The notes beneath the pieces were generated by a model. The model ran no database searches. It had not been told where the DNA came from and saw nothing but the letters and a program-made list of their open reading frames with translations. The position numbers were made by a program, and so were the translations under genes. Below, one piece after another: positions 9,828 through 19,792 of a stretch of 64,000 nt of DNA (positions are counted from its first letter, which is position 1; each line of letters starts with the position of its first letter). The DNA is from Pseudoips prasinana (Eukaryota; Arthropoda; Insecta; Lepidoptera; Nolidae): the NCBI GenBank assembly GCA_951640165.1, contig OX621263.1, forward strand, positions 3,928,501 to 3,992,500, written 5' to 3'.

Positions 9828-10150
9828 TTACTACTTATCGTATGGGCAGTGGTTGCCTTAGTGTCAGAGTTGTTCAAGCCGCCCAGTAGGCCTCTGACAT
9901 GGCTTAACGACTGTTCTCTAATGACTACAACCGGGACCGACAGCTTAAAGTGACTTCCAAAGCGATCGGCGAGGTTAAGCAACTAGGGTCGCGGTCAGTC
10001 CGTAGATAGGTGACCACCAAAGTGGTTTAATTTCTGAGCACAGAGTCGCTCAGAAATTAAACCACTTTGGTGGTCACCTATCTACGGACTGACCGCGACC
10101 CTAGTTGCTTAACCTCGCCGATCGCTTTGGAACCGGTGGGAGCATCTAGC
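9828..10150 (-). mobile_element. 5S rRNA-like SINE, copy 4, with duplicated inverted head
   Basis: The order along the plus strand is: tail and body (minus, 9828-9954), an extra plus-strand copy of the 5S-like head (9955-10039), 8 bases, then the normal minus-strand head (10048-10132) and leader. An ordinary copy (7694-7945) lacks the extra head. Confidence 0.8.
9955..10132. repeat. Perfect 85-bp inverted repeat with 8-base spacer
   Basis: Arm 1 is 9955-10039 and arm 2 is 10048-10132. Arm 1 starts TTCCAAAGCGATCGG and ends TTAATTTCTGAGC; arm 2 is its exact reverse complement on my reading. Spacer ACAGAGTC. The arms carry the 5S box A and box C-like sequences in opposite directions. Confidence 0.9.
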
Positions 10151-10620
10151 TATATATTCCTATTAATTATTTAAAACATTAGTTATATTAATACGAAGTG
10201 GGATTATTAAAACTTTACTTTATCTCGATGGGTCTATTTTATTAGATGTCATTCATAAAAAAGGTAAACTAAAGCTAAATAACACATAAATATAATCTTG
10301 TGTAAATATATTCCATTATTATTCAGGAAAATAAGACTAAATACATTTGATAATATTGAAAAATAAAAATAATCAGGTGAAGTTTTTACACCAAACCTGG
10401 TGACTATTTAGTGTACAGAATAAGTTTTCGTAATAATGTCCATCACACCCTCTATTAGATTTCCCTTATTATTGTGAATTTAATTAAATTAGGAGAATAA
10501 ATTTAAATTTGTATCTTTGAATAAAACCCTCCTATGGCGTCTGAAACCCCCATATTATTTTGCTGCTCACTACAACATAAATGTCAAATTTTACAATTTT
10601 CATTAACCTCTTTACATAAT
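10151..10620. other. Unassigned AT-rich region
   Basis: No repeat or coding signal that I can recognise. Confidence 0.4.
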
Positions 10621-10623
10621 TCA

Positions 10624-10795
10624 CGGGCCCGTTGTCGTGGTTGGTAGATGCTTGCTTTTCACGCCGCAGGTCGTGGGTTCGATTCACGGACATATCTGTT
10701 TATCCTGAGTCAGGATGCAATTTACCTATATAAGTATGTATTTACAAAAGAAAAGTAGTATATGTAGTATATCGGTTATCTGGTTTTCGTAGTAC
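10624..10795 (+). mobile_element. tRNA-derived SINE, family S2
   Basis: GGGCCCGTTGTCGTGGTTGG and GTGGGTTCGATTC, then the S2 body ending ATCTGGTTTTCGTAGTAC. A separate minus-strand tRNA-like fragment (10840-10926, GGTTGTGGGTTCAATCCCGG on the minus strand) follows. Confidence 0.7.
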
Positions 10796-10960
10796 AAGAA
10801 CAGTGACACAGAACAAAAATAAATAAATAATAAAACTGCTCATCACACGAATGTCCTGGACCGGGATTGAACCCACAACCTTAAGCTTAGCAGTCAGATA
10901 CCTACCAGCTCGACTAACAGAACAATCAGTATCTAGTCTGAGGTTAGAGCCTAATGCTTG

Positions 10961-11215
10961 TACTTACTTATCGTATGGGCAGTGGTTGCCTTAGTGTCAG
11001 AGTTGTCCAAGGCCCAAGAAGTAGGCCTCTAACAAGGCTTACCGACTGTTCTCTAATGACTACAACCGTGACCAACAGCTTAACGTGCCCTCCAAAGCAC
11101 AGAGCCGCTCAGAAATCAAACCACTTTGGCAGTCGCTAGTATGGACTGACCGCGAGCCTGAGTTGCTTGACCTCGCCAATCACAGACCGGTGGGAGCATC
11201 TAGCTATGAGCGCCT
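10961..11215 (-). mobile_element. 5S rRNA-like SINE, copy 5
   Basis: Same layout as copy 2 but more diverged in the head (GAGGTCAAGCAACTCAGGCTC on the minus strand, box C region damaged). The tail region CCCATACGATAAGTAAG is kept. Confidence 0.75.
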
Positions 11216-11677
11216 GTTCTATCAGAGTAGTATACATGTAACCAATATGAAGCACCACATAAGTGAATGCTATACCAGTTTCAGACACCAAGCTACCATT
11301 AAACACTGTCAGATTGGAGCTATTGCCAGTACAAAACCCAATTTGTTATACAATATGTAATTAAAATAAAAACAAAACTGAAAATTTCTTTGTTAACAAT
11401 CATATTATTATATGTATGTATATATATTATTTTAATGGCTTTATTTAAAAGTTATGCATTATTTTTATTACATATTGTATATATTCTAGTACATATAAAT
11501 GAGGAATAAACATATAAATTTCAACTTAAAAAAATCCCTATGAGACCTAACAATTAGTTGGGGGTTAGATCTCTCAGTCTTTCAGGTAAAAAATCTAACA
11601 ACAATGTAATACATTAGTTGGTCTACCTGTTAGAAGACATATTCAACAGTATTGTATATCACAAAGTTTGGGTAACA
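11216..11677. other. Unassigned region downstream of the ZAD gene
   Basis: AT-rich sequence, no gene or known repeat recognised. Confidence 0.35.
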
Positions 11678-11945
11678 TTAACCATTGTGTCTGACATCTG
11701 ACCAATTTTGTGTAACATCTGACCAATTTTGTGTAACATCATCTGTTTGATATCTGGAAAATTTTGTGAGACATTTTAATATTCTGCCTGATATCTGATA
11801 AATTGTGTTCTGACAATTTTGAGTAATATTGACCAATTCTGTGTAACAACCCATTCTGTCTGACATGTGACCAATTTTGTGTAACATTTCAGTAATTCTG
11901 TCCAACATCTCACCAAAAGTGTCTGACATCTGACAAATTGTTCCA
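11678..11945. repeat. Degenerate minisatellite
   Basis: Imperfect tandem copies of a unit of roughly 24 bases, best seen as TCTGACCAATTTTGTGTAAC and variants, repeated about ten times. Several neighbours have 24- or 48-base offsets. It lies 0.2 kb beyond the stop codon of the zinc-finger gene and makes a repetitive minus-strand frame (DVTQNW repeats) that is not a gene. Confidence 0.7.
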
Positions 11946-12067
11946 ACACCTGATTACTTTAGAAGAGAAATCTTACCCCAAACAATTAGATGGTCTACTA
12001 GCAGATTTATAAATAGATATATCCTGAACAAGGCATTTACATTTTATTTCTAGCAATTACATTGATG

Positions 12068-12073
12068 TTTATT
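12068..12073 (-). promoter_or_regulatory. Candidate polyadenylation signal of the ZAD gene
   Basis: TTTATT on the plus strand is AATAAA on the minus strand, about 50 bases after the stop codon. A second one lies near 12053. Confidence 0.5.
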
Positions 12074-12123
12074 TACAAAGATAAAGTCTATACAGAGCCT
12101 TAAAATAATCAATATAGTATAAA

Positions 12124-13722
12124 TTACGTAGTAATTGTTTCAACATCACTTATATTATCCATACTTTGATCATTACTAGCATTTTGATACCGTTTCCTTG
12201 AAGATGTATCAATATTATGTCTTCGTTTCATATGTTTTTTAAAATTAGATCCATTCGTAAAATCTCTTTGACAAAATATACAGGTATAAGGTTTCGCTCC
12301 CGTATGCTGCCTCACATGCAAGTTTAAACGGGTCTTAAATCTAAACGATTTGTTACAATATTGACACACATAAGGTCTTAAGTCCGTATGCATTATTGAG
12401 TGGGACTTCAAATGGCGTTTAATACGGAAGCTTTTGCCGCACTGTTCACACACAAATGGCTTGGCACCGGAGTGAAGACTGATGTGGGATTGCAAGTTCC
12501 CTCGGGCACGGAATGCTAAAGGACAGAAGTCACATTGGAATGGCTTCGTTTCATCATGTGTAGCCATATGGGTAGATAAGGAGCCTTTGGTGAAAAACAT
12601 TTTGCCGCAAACATGGCAAGAGAAGTCACGTCTACGTTCTGTGTGTAATAGTTTGTGAGTCGTCAGGCTGCTTCGTGTTTTAAACTCCTTTTGACAGTGA
12701 TCGCATTTTAATTCTACTTCCTTCTCTTTTTTCACTTTTCTTTTACGGTATTCTTTTGTATATGCTTTTATATGGTCTTGGAGGAGATCTTGAGAATCAA
12801 ATGACGAGCCACAGTTTTCGCACATCACTATATCCCAATGACTAGTTTTTTTATGGTCCCTCAAGATGTTTACCGTAGTAAAATGTTTATTACAGAATTC
12901 ACAGCAGTATCTTAAAATTTTGTGATAGCATCGTACATGGTTTATAAAGGAGGAAAACTTTGATGTTATTTTACCACAATCTGAACATTTAAAAATGCAA
13001 CATTTGGAGTGTATTTGTAGAGAATGGAGGCGTAAGGACACAATGTTCTTGCACTGGGCGTCACAATCTGCACAACGGCACATATAATCATCCCATGATT
13101 GGCATTGTTTGTTTTCCTTTGAAATTTTCTCAGACCGTTTCTGAGATCGATCAGTCTTCAGCTTTTTCTTCCTTTTCCTATGTTTCCTCATAGACAGAAA
13201 CAGTGGGACATCACTATCACTGCTATTAAAGCCATCAGAATCATGTGGGTCATCTTCACAGGTAGATTCCATTTTTATTATGTCTAAATCTAATGCAATT
13301 AATGTGCTGGGGTCTACGGTGTCGATTTCTTCCTCGTGTTTTAAAATTTCAGGTTTTACCTCTTTCTTAACGGTTTGGAAGTCTTCCCAATCTTCATTGA
13401 TTGGTTTACCTGCACTATCAATGTCTTCTTTGACGGCACTCGACGAAATTTCTACGTCGACTTTCTTGGAAAATATCTCTTGTAATTTTTGTTGTGCAGT
13501 TCTTACGTCGTGTAGGAAGACCCATGTGCGTTCTAATAGATCGAAACAGGAGAAGCATATCGTGTTTGGTAGCATATTTGTAGGAGAAATTTCGATATTT
13601 ATCCATAGCATTTTGGTGGCGACTTTTGAGTTGAGTCCGACTTCGTCGTCCGTAGCTATCATTTGTGGTTTGGGCGTCGGTTCCGCACAAAGTCGACAAT
13701 AAGTTTCCTGCTCTTCCGACAT
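12124..13722 (-). CDS. ZAD-C2H2 zinc-finger protein
   Basis: A complete 532-residue frame from ATG to stop, with no intron visible. Residues 1-90 form a ZAD (zinc-finger associated domain) with the four-cysteine pattern C9-x2-C12 ... C56-x2-C59; this domain mediates dimerisation in insect transcription factors. Residues about 90-205 are an acidic linker. A basic patch (KHRKRKKKLK) could act as a nuclear localisation signal. From about residue 215 come ten C2H2 units: three spaced ones, a fourth (CENC) that lacks its last histidine, a basic spacer, then six regular fingers (CDHC to CIFC) with TKPF/AKPF/LRPY-type linkers. The protein is therefore a probable sequence-specific DNA-binding factor in the nucleus. 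ZAD proteins are greatly expanded in insects, so no orthologue or target is named. The first ATG is chosen because the ZAD begins eight residues later. A BEL retrotransposon lies divergently upstream. Confidence 0.9.
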   Translation of the reverse strand: MSEEQETYCRLCAEPTPKPQMIATDDEVGLNSKVATKMLWINIEISPTNMLPNTICFSCFDLLERTWVFLHDVRTAQQKLQEIFSKKVDVEISSSAVKEDIDSAGKPINEDWEDFQTVKKEVKPEILKHEEEIDTVDPSTLIALDLDIIKMESTCEDDPHDSDGFNSSDSDVPLFLSMRKHRKRKKKLKTDRSQKRSEKISKENKQCQSWDDYMCRCADCDAQCKNIVSLRLHSLQIHSKCCIFKCSDCGKITSKFSSFINHVRCYHKILRYCCEFCNKHFTTVNILRDHKKTSHWDIVMCENCGSSFDSQDLLQDHIKAYTKEYRKRKVKKEKEVELKCDHCQKEFKTRSSLTTHKLLHTERRRDFSCHVCGKMFFTKGSLSTHMATHDETKPFQCDFCPLAFRARGNLQSHISLHSGAKPFVCEQCGKSFRIKRHLKSHSIMHTDLRPYVCQYCNKSFRFKTRLNLHVRQHTGAKPYTCIFCQRDFTNGSNFKKHMKRRHNIDTSSRKRYQNASNDQSMDNISDVETITT

Positions 13723-14386
13723 TTTCGAATAACTACAGAATTATATAGCAATTTATTAACGTAAATATTTCTTGAATTTACACATTTTCGGTGATAAACA
13801 ATTTTGACAATGACGCGAAGCTTCCATAGGCTAAAAATTTATTTTACAAGGGCTTAACAAGCCTAGCTTCATTAGTCTTTTGAGCCTAAAAAAGTAAAGT
13901 TTGAAACAAAGTATTATTTATGTTCGTAAAAGCAGGAGTGTCATCGTACTTACAATGAATACTCATAATATATAGAAATATTTAGCTACGAAAACCAAAA
14001 TCAATTATTGGTTTCGCAAGATATGGTCAAATTCTATTAGGTTCTAGGGTTCTAATGGTTTATGTTGAAGTTCATACTTATTTCCATGGAATCGATAGAT
14101 ATAGATAATTTACCTGTCTGGTACGTTGAAATTGTAAAATACATTGTGCCCAAGAAGTATACTAGGGCTCATACTGTTTGAAATATATGTGAACTATTTA
14201 GTATTTTGGTAAATAATAATGGTCACGTTGTCAGTTGCTCCAAATCGAAATACTTAGTAACTTACTACAAAATCAAAAGCAATGTTTGCAATATCCAGAC
14301 TGAAAGGATGGTTAAACTTCCATATGTTATCAATACTTGGCTGTTCGAAAAACATATTAAACGAAATTATTAAGCACGCTTTTACA
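13723..14386. other. Intergenic region between the ZAD gene and the BEL element
   Basis: Presumably holds the promoter of the zinc-finger gene on its left side, but I see no clear TATA box or initiator. No LTR of the BEL element can be recognised before 14387. Confidence 0.4.
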
Positions 14387-14396
14387 CACGAAAAAT

Positions 14397-14825
14397 ATGT
14401 TGACACGCTCGAAGAGCAAAAGTGCGCCGCGCTTGGGTGACGACTTCGGCGATGACCAGACGGCACGGAAGCTCGACAAAGCTCCTGCCACGGGCTCGTC
14501 GAGGAGTAAGGAGGTGAATGCGACTCGATCTTTCATCTCCGTACTATCAAGAGCTCATACGAATGACCAAAGAATTGAAAACACGGATTACACGTGCCCA
14601 TCAGGTAAGAAATACTCATCAAAAGAGAAAATAGTCCGAGAGGCGGAGGACAAAATAGCCGCATTTTCGAAAAATATTCTCGAAAAAGCCAGACGTGAAC
14701 TTAGTGCTATGAGCTCTACGGCTAGTTCATTGAAATCTCTGCCATCTCTGCCTCGTTCTCGAGAGGAAAACAATTGCGAATTGACAACGGTTAACACACA
14801 CGATATGAAAAAAAATCATGGCTAG
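14397..14825 (+). pseudogene. BEL/Pao gag N-terminal part, separated by a frameshift
   Basis: A 142-codon frame starting MLTRSKSKSAPRLGDDFGDD. It is basic and serine-rich, then helical (KIAAFSKNILEKARREL). In copy 2 the same region runs straight into the main gag frame. Here a run of eight A (seven in copy 2) just before the internal ATG at 14818 shifts the frame and ends it at 14825. The lesion is therefore a single-base homopolymer gain. A programmed shift cannot be ruled out, but the in-frame sister copy argues against it. Confidence 0.8.
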
Positions 14826-17800
14826 ACAGACGGGTAATTTCAAAGATCTGCCAACATTCTCTGGTAGCCCCGACGAATGGACCCTGTTCTACTCACAATT
14901 CAAAACGACATCTAAGCTTTGTGGCTATACGAAAGAGGAGAACATAGCACGACTAGCTAGGTGCCTTCGAGGGGAGGCACGTGACGCAGTGTTCCCGCTT
15001 TTGGTTACTGCCTCGAACCTAGACCGTATTATTGATACGCTGAAGTTACGGTTTGGTCGACCTGAGCTTATAATTGATACCATGTTGAACAGAATTCATG
15101 CCATTAAGGACATACGTCAAGATGACACAAATAGCCTCATAAAATACGCGACGGAAGTACAAAATGTCGTAGCGGTCATGAAATCCAACAATCAAACCTA
15201 CCATCTACGGAACCCGACACTTATACGAGACGTTTTGACGAAACTACCGCATACGCTAAAATTCCAATGGGGTTTAGACAAAATACGTGGTAAACAATCC
15301 CACCCGACTTTGGAAGATGTCGCTGATTGGCTGATTGAAGTAGCTAAGTCAGTAGCAGAATTTGCAGTGCAACCATCTCGTTTAACTGAAAAAACTGACA
15401 AGAATCCAAATCGGCAACCAAAGACCGTAGTCATGACGACCACACCTGTAAAAACCTGCCACAACTGTAAGGCAAATCACCACCTTTCGGCTTGCCCAAG
15501 TTTTCTACATCTCTCTGTAGACGAAAAATGGAAATACGTCACGGAGGCAAAACTTTGTTTTGCTTGTCTGTCCGGCAACCATCAGCTCAAACAATGCAAG
15601 TTAAAAGGCAAATGCAACAAGCCTGGATGTTTTCGGGTCCATCACCAAGTTCTACATGCTGAACCCAAGACTACGGCAATCATTCCAGCAAATATCACCC
15701 CTGAACGCAGTGACATTGCATTGATCAAAGACAATAAACCTGTTTACACTACTGCCGAAAGTCTAAATACAAGGCGAGTACTGCTTAAAGTTGTCTCAGT
15801 TATAGTCCGTGGCCAAAATGGCGAGTTCCAGACTTCGGCACTTCTAGATGAAGGGGCAGCAGTGAGCCTGATTGACGCTTCATTCGCTACGCGTGCTGGT
15901 CTCGACGGACCAAATCAGCCGCTTCATATCAGAGGAGCCCATGGAATGACGTCGGTAGACACGACATCGAAATTGGTGAGCTTCAAAGTACGTGGGACTT
16001 CGTGCAACGTTGCGTATGATATGTTTAATGTACATACTGTAAATAATTTAAACCTACCTGTAAACAATTATGACAATATTGTAAATAGACTTGACTTTCT
16101 GACGGAATATATTGACTTTGACATAGTGACGAAGGATCAAAAAGTCGACCTTTTGATCGGACAAGACCACATTGAGTTAATTATTACAAGACAGATTATA
16201 CAAGGACCCAGAAAAGGACTTATACTATCGTTGACTAACTTAGGTTATACTCTACACGGTAATTTTTCAACTTCCGTTAAAAGGTTACCGCTTGAGACAT
16301 CTGTACTACACCTTTGCTCTTGTGAGGAGCTTAATAACATTTATAAGACGACCTTTAGAACTGAAGATTTTGGAGTTAAGTTTACTTCTGACACACCTCG
16401 GTCTCGACAAGACATAAAAGCACTCGAAATCCTGAAAGATACTTCCAAGTACATAGGTAAACGCTGGCAAACCGGACTTCTGTGGCGTGCCGACATTGGA
16501 CCGATGCCTGACAGTTACGCCCAGGCCTACTCCCGATTACAAGGTATTAAACTTAAAATGACGAAGTTTCCAGAGTTTGGTCGTAAGTATCATGAGAAGA
16601 TTAATGATTATCTCACCAAAGGTTACGCCCGCAAGTTGACACCGGACGAGGCCAAGAACAGGAACGACCGGACGTGGTATTTACCACATTTTGCAGTTTT
16701 TAACCCCAACAAGCCAGATAAACTACGGTTTGTACTGGATGCAGCTGCAAAGTCTAACGGTAAGTCATTAAATGATTTTTTGTTAACTGGACCAGATTTA
16801 ATGAACTCGCTACCCGGTATGCTGTTACAATTTAGATGCTATAAATATGCTGTGATTGGTGACATTCGAGAGATGTTTCATCAAGTGGTTATAATGGAAA
16901 GAGATCGTTCAGCTCAACGTTTCTTATGGGAGAACGATGAGTATGAAATGAATGTAATGATCTTCGGTGCTATCTGCTCTCCAGCGTCAGCACAGTATAT
17001 TAAGAACATTAACGCCGAAAGATTTAGAGACTCTCATCCCGAAGCAGTTAAAGCAATTGTAGATCACCATTACATGGATGATTTGATCATTTCTGTGGAT
17101 ACGATTGAGCAGGGAAAGAACTTGGCTAATGACGTCATCAATATCCATGCACAGGGTGGTTTCACAATGGCTAGTTTTATGAGTAACTCTAGCGAGATTT
17201 TAAAAGTTTTACCTCGCGATAAACTAGCGCCAAGTGGTATTAAAATCATGACAGACGATAAAGAAGATTGCTTAGAACGTATTCTGGGTCTACGATGGTA
17301 CCCCATTTATGACAATTTTCTGTTTAATCTTAATTTTACCAAGGTAAGTGAAGAACTTAAAACAGGTTCTAAAAGACCAACTAAAAGGGATGTTTTGAGG
17401 CTTATTATGTCAATATTCGACCCTTTGGGACTTATTTTATATATCATTATAAGAGGACGTATCATAATGCAGGATATATGGAAAGCTCAACTAGGATGGG
17501 ATGACGAGGTGAGTGGAGAACACCACGATCGATGGTGTTTATGGCTAGATCACCTTAGACAAGCAGTTTCAATCCAGATTCCTAGATGGCTTCTGACAGA
17601 AGACTGTGATGTATCAAGACCAGTTGAAATTCATATATTTTGTGATGCAAGCACTAGGGCTTTTGCGTCCGTTGCGTACTTACGCGTTGAACAGAGTGAT
17701 AAACGTTTTCATGTTTCATTGCTTATGTCAAGAGGGCGAGTCGCTCCTTTAAAGGTGCTAAGTGTGCCGAGACTTGAGTTACAAGGTGCCGTTTTAGGAG

Positions 17801-19659
17801 CACGCATGCTCCAATCAATACGACGGTACATTGATCCCAAAATTTCTCGAGTCTTTTTGTGGTCAGACTCTAAGACTATTTTAAGTTGGGTCACATCGGA
17901 AGTAGGAAGATTTAAGCCTTTTGTAGCGCACCGAGTTAGTGAAATTTTAGAACTTACTGAGCCTCAATGCTGGAAATGGGTACCAACACACTTGAATCCT
18001 GCTGATCTTGCGACTAGAGAGGCTTCACCAATATCTGAAGTAAGTTCAATGTGGTTAGAAGGTCCAGAATTTCTTCATCACGATGAAGAAACATGGCCAG
18101 TTGAAATATCTCATGAGCCCGATCTTTACAACGACCCTGAAGTTAAGACCGTTCTACTAACTACTGCTACAGGTAATGTAACACTTCCTGATATCACGCG
18201 TTTTTCATCATATTGGCGATTGGTACGCACTACAGCGTGGATTTTGCGATTTATAGCCAATCTACGATCGCCAGTTCGTCTATCAGGAGAACTACAGGCT
18301 GAGGAGACCAGATCAGCAGAGCTGTTTTTGTTGAAAGGCTGTCAAAAAAGGACATTTTCAGGTGAGATGCACACTCTTCAGACCACAAGTAATGTAGACA
18401 AAGACAGTAGACTTTATAAATTTGTTCCATTTCTGGACTCTGACGGTTTAATACGCGCTCATAGCCGTATAAACTCTGCTACCGTTACTAGCTATGACAC
18501 CAAAAATCCAATTATTTTATGCCCACGTGACTATTTTGTAAAGTTACTTATTCTACAATATCACAAAGATGCAGCTCATATAGGAAAAGAAAAGGTACTC
18601 AATGACTTAAGACAGAGATTTTGGTTGCTTCGTGGGCGTTCAGCTGTCAAGGCGGCGTGGCGAGAGTGTCAAACTTGTAAAAATAAACGGGCTGAACCGA
18701 ATCCTCCCATAATGGGTCAAATCCCAGAATCACGCCTGACAGCTGTACGAGCCTTCGCGTATTCCGGACTAGACTATTTTGGACCAATGACAGTGAAAGT
18801 AGGACGCAGACATGAGAAACGGTATGGTGCCTTATTTACATGCCTTACAGTTCGAGCAATTCACATTGAACTTGTCGATGATTTAACATCCGACAGCGCT
18901 ATAATGGCTTTACGACGTTTTATCTCAAGACGTGGCACGCCACTTGAGCTTTGGTCTGACAATGCGACTACTTTTAAAGGTGCCGATAACGAATTACGTC
19001 GTTATGTCGAACGACTGGATCAAGATCGACTTCGCCAATTTTCGAGTGTTCGCCATGTTAATTGGAGAAACATTTGTCCCAACTCACCACATCAAGGTGG
19101 TTGTTGGGAGAGAATGGTTCGATCGGTGAAGACTGCCCTAAAATCGACATTAAAAGATCAGACACCGACACATCAAATTTTATTAACTGTTTTGACTGAA
19201 ACTGAAATGTTTGTAAATAGCCGACCATTGACAGACATTTCTATTGACCATGATGACGATCCACCACTAACACCAAATCATTTTATTTTTGGCGGTGTGA
19301 CCGATTTTACGACTCAGACCTTAGACACTTTTAATGACACAGATTTACTCAGACGATCATGGCGACGATCTCAGAGACTGGCAGATTTAGTTTGGAAACG
19401 TTGGGTCAAGGAGTATCTGCCAACATTGACAAAAAGGGGGAAGTGGTTCCGTACCGTCGAGCCTGTAAAGTTAGACGATGTTGTGATAGTTTGTGACGAC
19501 CAACTACCTCGAAATGTGTGGCCGAAGGGGATCGTTACAGAATGTTACCCGGGCCGAGATGGACAAGTACGAGTTGTAGACGTAAAGACTACAGCCGGAA
19601 CCTACCGACGACCTGTAACTAAAATTTGCAGACTAGACGTACGACCTTCTTCTGACTGA
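14818..19659 (+). CDS. BEL/Pao gag-pol polyprotein
   Basis: A 1613-codon uninterrupted frame. Domains in order: gag (residues about 1-205), zinc knuckle-like cysteine clusters (C214-x2-C217 ... C226; C247-x2-C250; about 267), aspartic protease with LLDEGA around D344, reverse transcriptase with YMDD at 752-755, RNase H with D943 (CDAST) and D1017 (LWSDS), integrase HHCC zinc site (H1249 region, C1284-x2-C1287) and DDE core D1319, D1381, E1431 (YFGP, SDNATTF, GGCWERM). A C-terminal region of the kind found in Pao elements ends the protein. The domain order protease-RT-RNase H-integrase and the YFGP and GGCWER motifs place it in BEL/Pao. It acts in reverse transcription and integration of the element. 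The lack of stops suggests a fairly recent insertion. The start at 14818 is the first ATG after the frameshift; the natural protein would start at 14397 or earlier. Confidence 0.92.
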   Translation: MARQTGNFKDLPTFSGSPDEWTLFYSQFKTTSKLCGYTKEENIARLARCLRGEARDAVFPLLVTASNLDRIIDTLKLRFGRPELIIDTMLNRIHAIKDIRQDDTNSLIKYATEVQNVVAVMKSNNQTYHLRNPTLIRDVLTKLPHTLKFQWGLDKIRGKQSHPTLEDVADWLIEVAKSVAEFAVQPSRLTEKTDKNPNRQPKTVVMTTTPVKTCHNCKANHHLSACPSFLHLSVDEKWKYVTEAKLCFACLSGNHQLKQCKLKGKCNKPGCFRVHHQVLHAEPKTTAIIPANITPERSDIALIKDNKPVYTTAESLNTRRVLLKVVSVIVRGQNGEFQTSALLDEGAAVSLIDASFATRAGLDGPNQPLHIRGAHGMTSVDTTSKLVSFKVRGTSCNVAYDMFNVHTVNNLNLPVNNYDNIVNRLDFLTEYIDFDIVTKDQKVDLLIGQDHIELIITRQIIQGPRKGLILSLTNLGYTLHGNFSTSVKRLPLETSVLHLCSCEELNNIYKTTFRTEDFGVKFTSDTPRSRQDIKALEILKDTSKYIGKRWQTGLLWRADIGPMPDSYAQAYSRLQGIKLKMTKFPEFGRKYHEKINDYLTKGYARKLTPDEAKNRNDRTWYLPHFAVFNPNKPDKLRFVLDAAAKSNGKSLNDFLLTGPDLMNSLPGMLLQFRCYKYAVIGDIREMFHQVVIMERDRSAQRFLWENDEYEMNVMIFGAICSPASAQYIKNINAERFRDSHPEAVKAIVDHHYMDDLIISVDTIEQGKNLANDVINIHAQGGFTMASFMSNSSEILKVLPRDKLAPSGIKIMTDDKEDCLERILGLRWYPIYDNFLFNLNFTKVSEELKTGSKRPTKRDVLRLIMSIFDPLGLILYIIIRGRIIMQDIWKAQLGWDDEVSGEHHDRWCLWLDHLRQAVSIQIPRWLLTEDCDVSRPVEIHIFCDASTRAFASVAYLRVEQSDKRFHVSLLMSRGRVAPLKVLSVPRLELQGAVLGARMLQSIRRYIDPKISRVFLWSDSKTILSWVTSEVGRFKPFVAHRVSEILELTEPQCWKWVPTHLNPADLATREASPISEVSSMWLEGPEFLHHDEETWPVEISHEPDLYNDPEVKTVLLTTATGNVTLPDITRFSSYWRLVRTTAWILRFIANLRSPVRLSGELQAEETRSAELFLLKGCQKRTFSGEMHTLQTTSNVDKDSRLYKFVPFLDSDGLIRAHSRINSATVTSYDTKNPIILCPRDYFVKLLILQYHKDAAHIGKEKVLNDLRQRFWLLRGRSAVKAAWRECQTCKNKRAEPNPPIMGQIPESRLTAVRAFAYSGLDYFGPMTVKVGRRHEKRYGALFTCLTVRAIHIELVDDLTSDSAIMALRRFISRRGTPLELWSDNATTFKGADNELRRYVERLDQDRLRQFSSVRHVNWRNICPNSPHQGGCWERMVRSVKTALKSTLKDQTPTHQILLTVLTETEMFVNSRPLTDISIDHDDDPPLTPNHFIFGGVTDFTTQTLDTFNDTDLLRRSWRRSQRLADLVWKRWVKEYLPTLTKRGKWFRTVEPVKLDDVVIVCDDQLPRNVWPKGIVTECYPGRDGQVRVVDVKTTAGTYRRPVTKICRLDVRPSSD

Positions 19660-19792
19660 CTCGCACAATATAAGGTACTTGACTAAACTTATAAATCGTC
19701 CTATTGACTGAAGAACCTGACTTCGTACTAACCAGACTAGTCTGACGTGACTAATATGGTCTGACATTGAGAACTGCCGATTTGACAAGACA

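Noticed and set aside
13280..13702. 140-codon plus-strand open frame
   Set aside because: It is the antisense shadow of the zinc-finger gene and has no recognisable domain.
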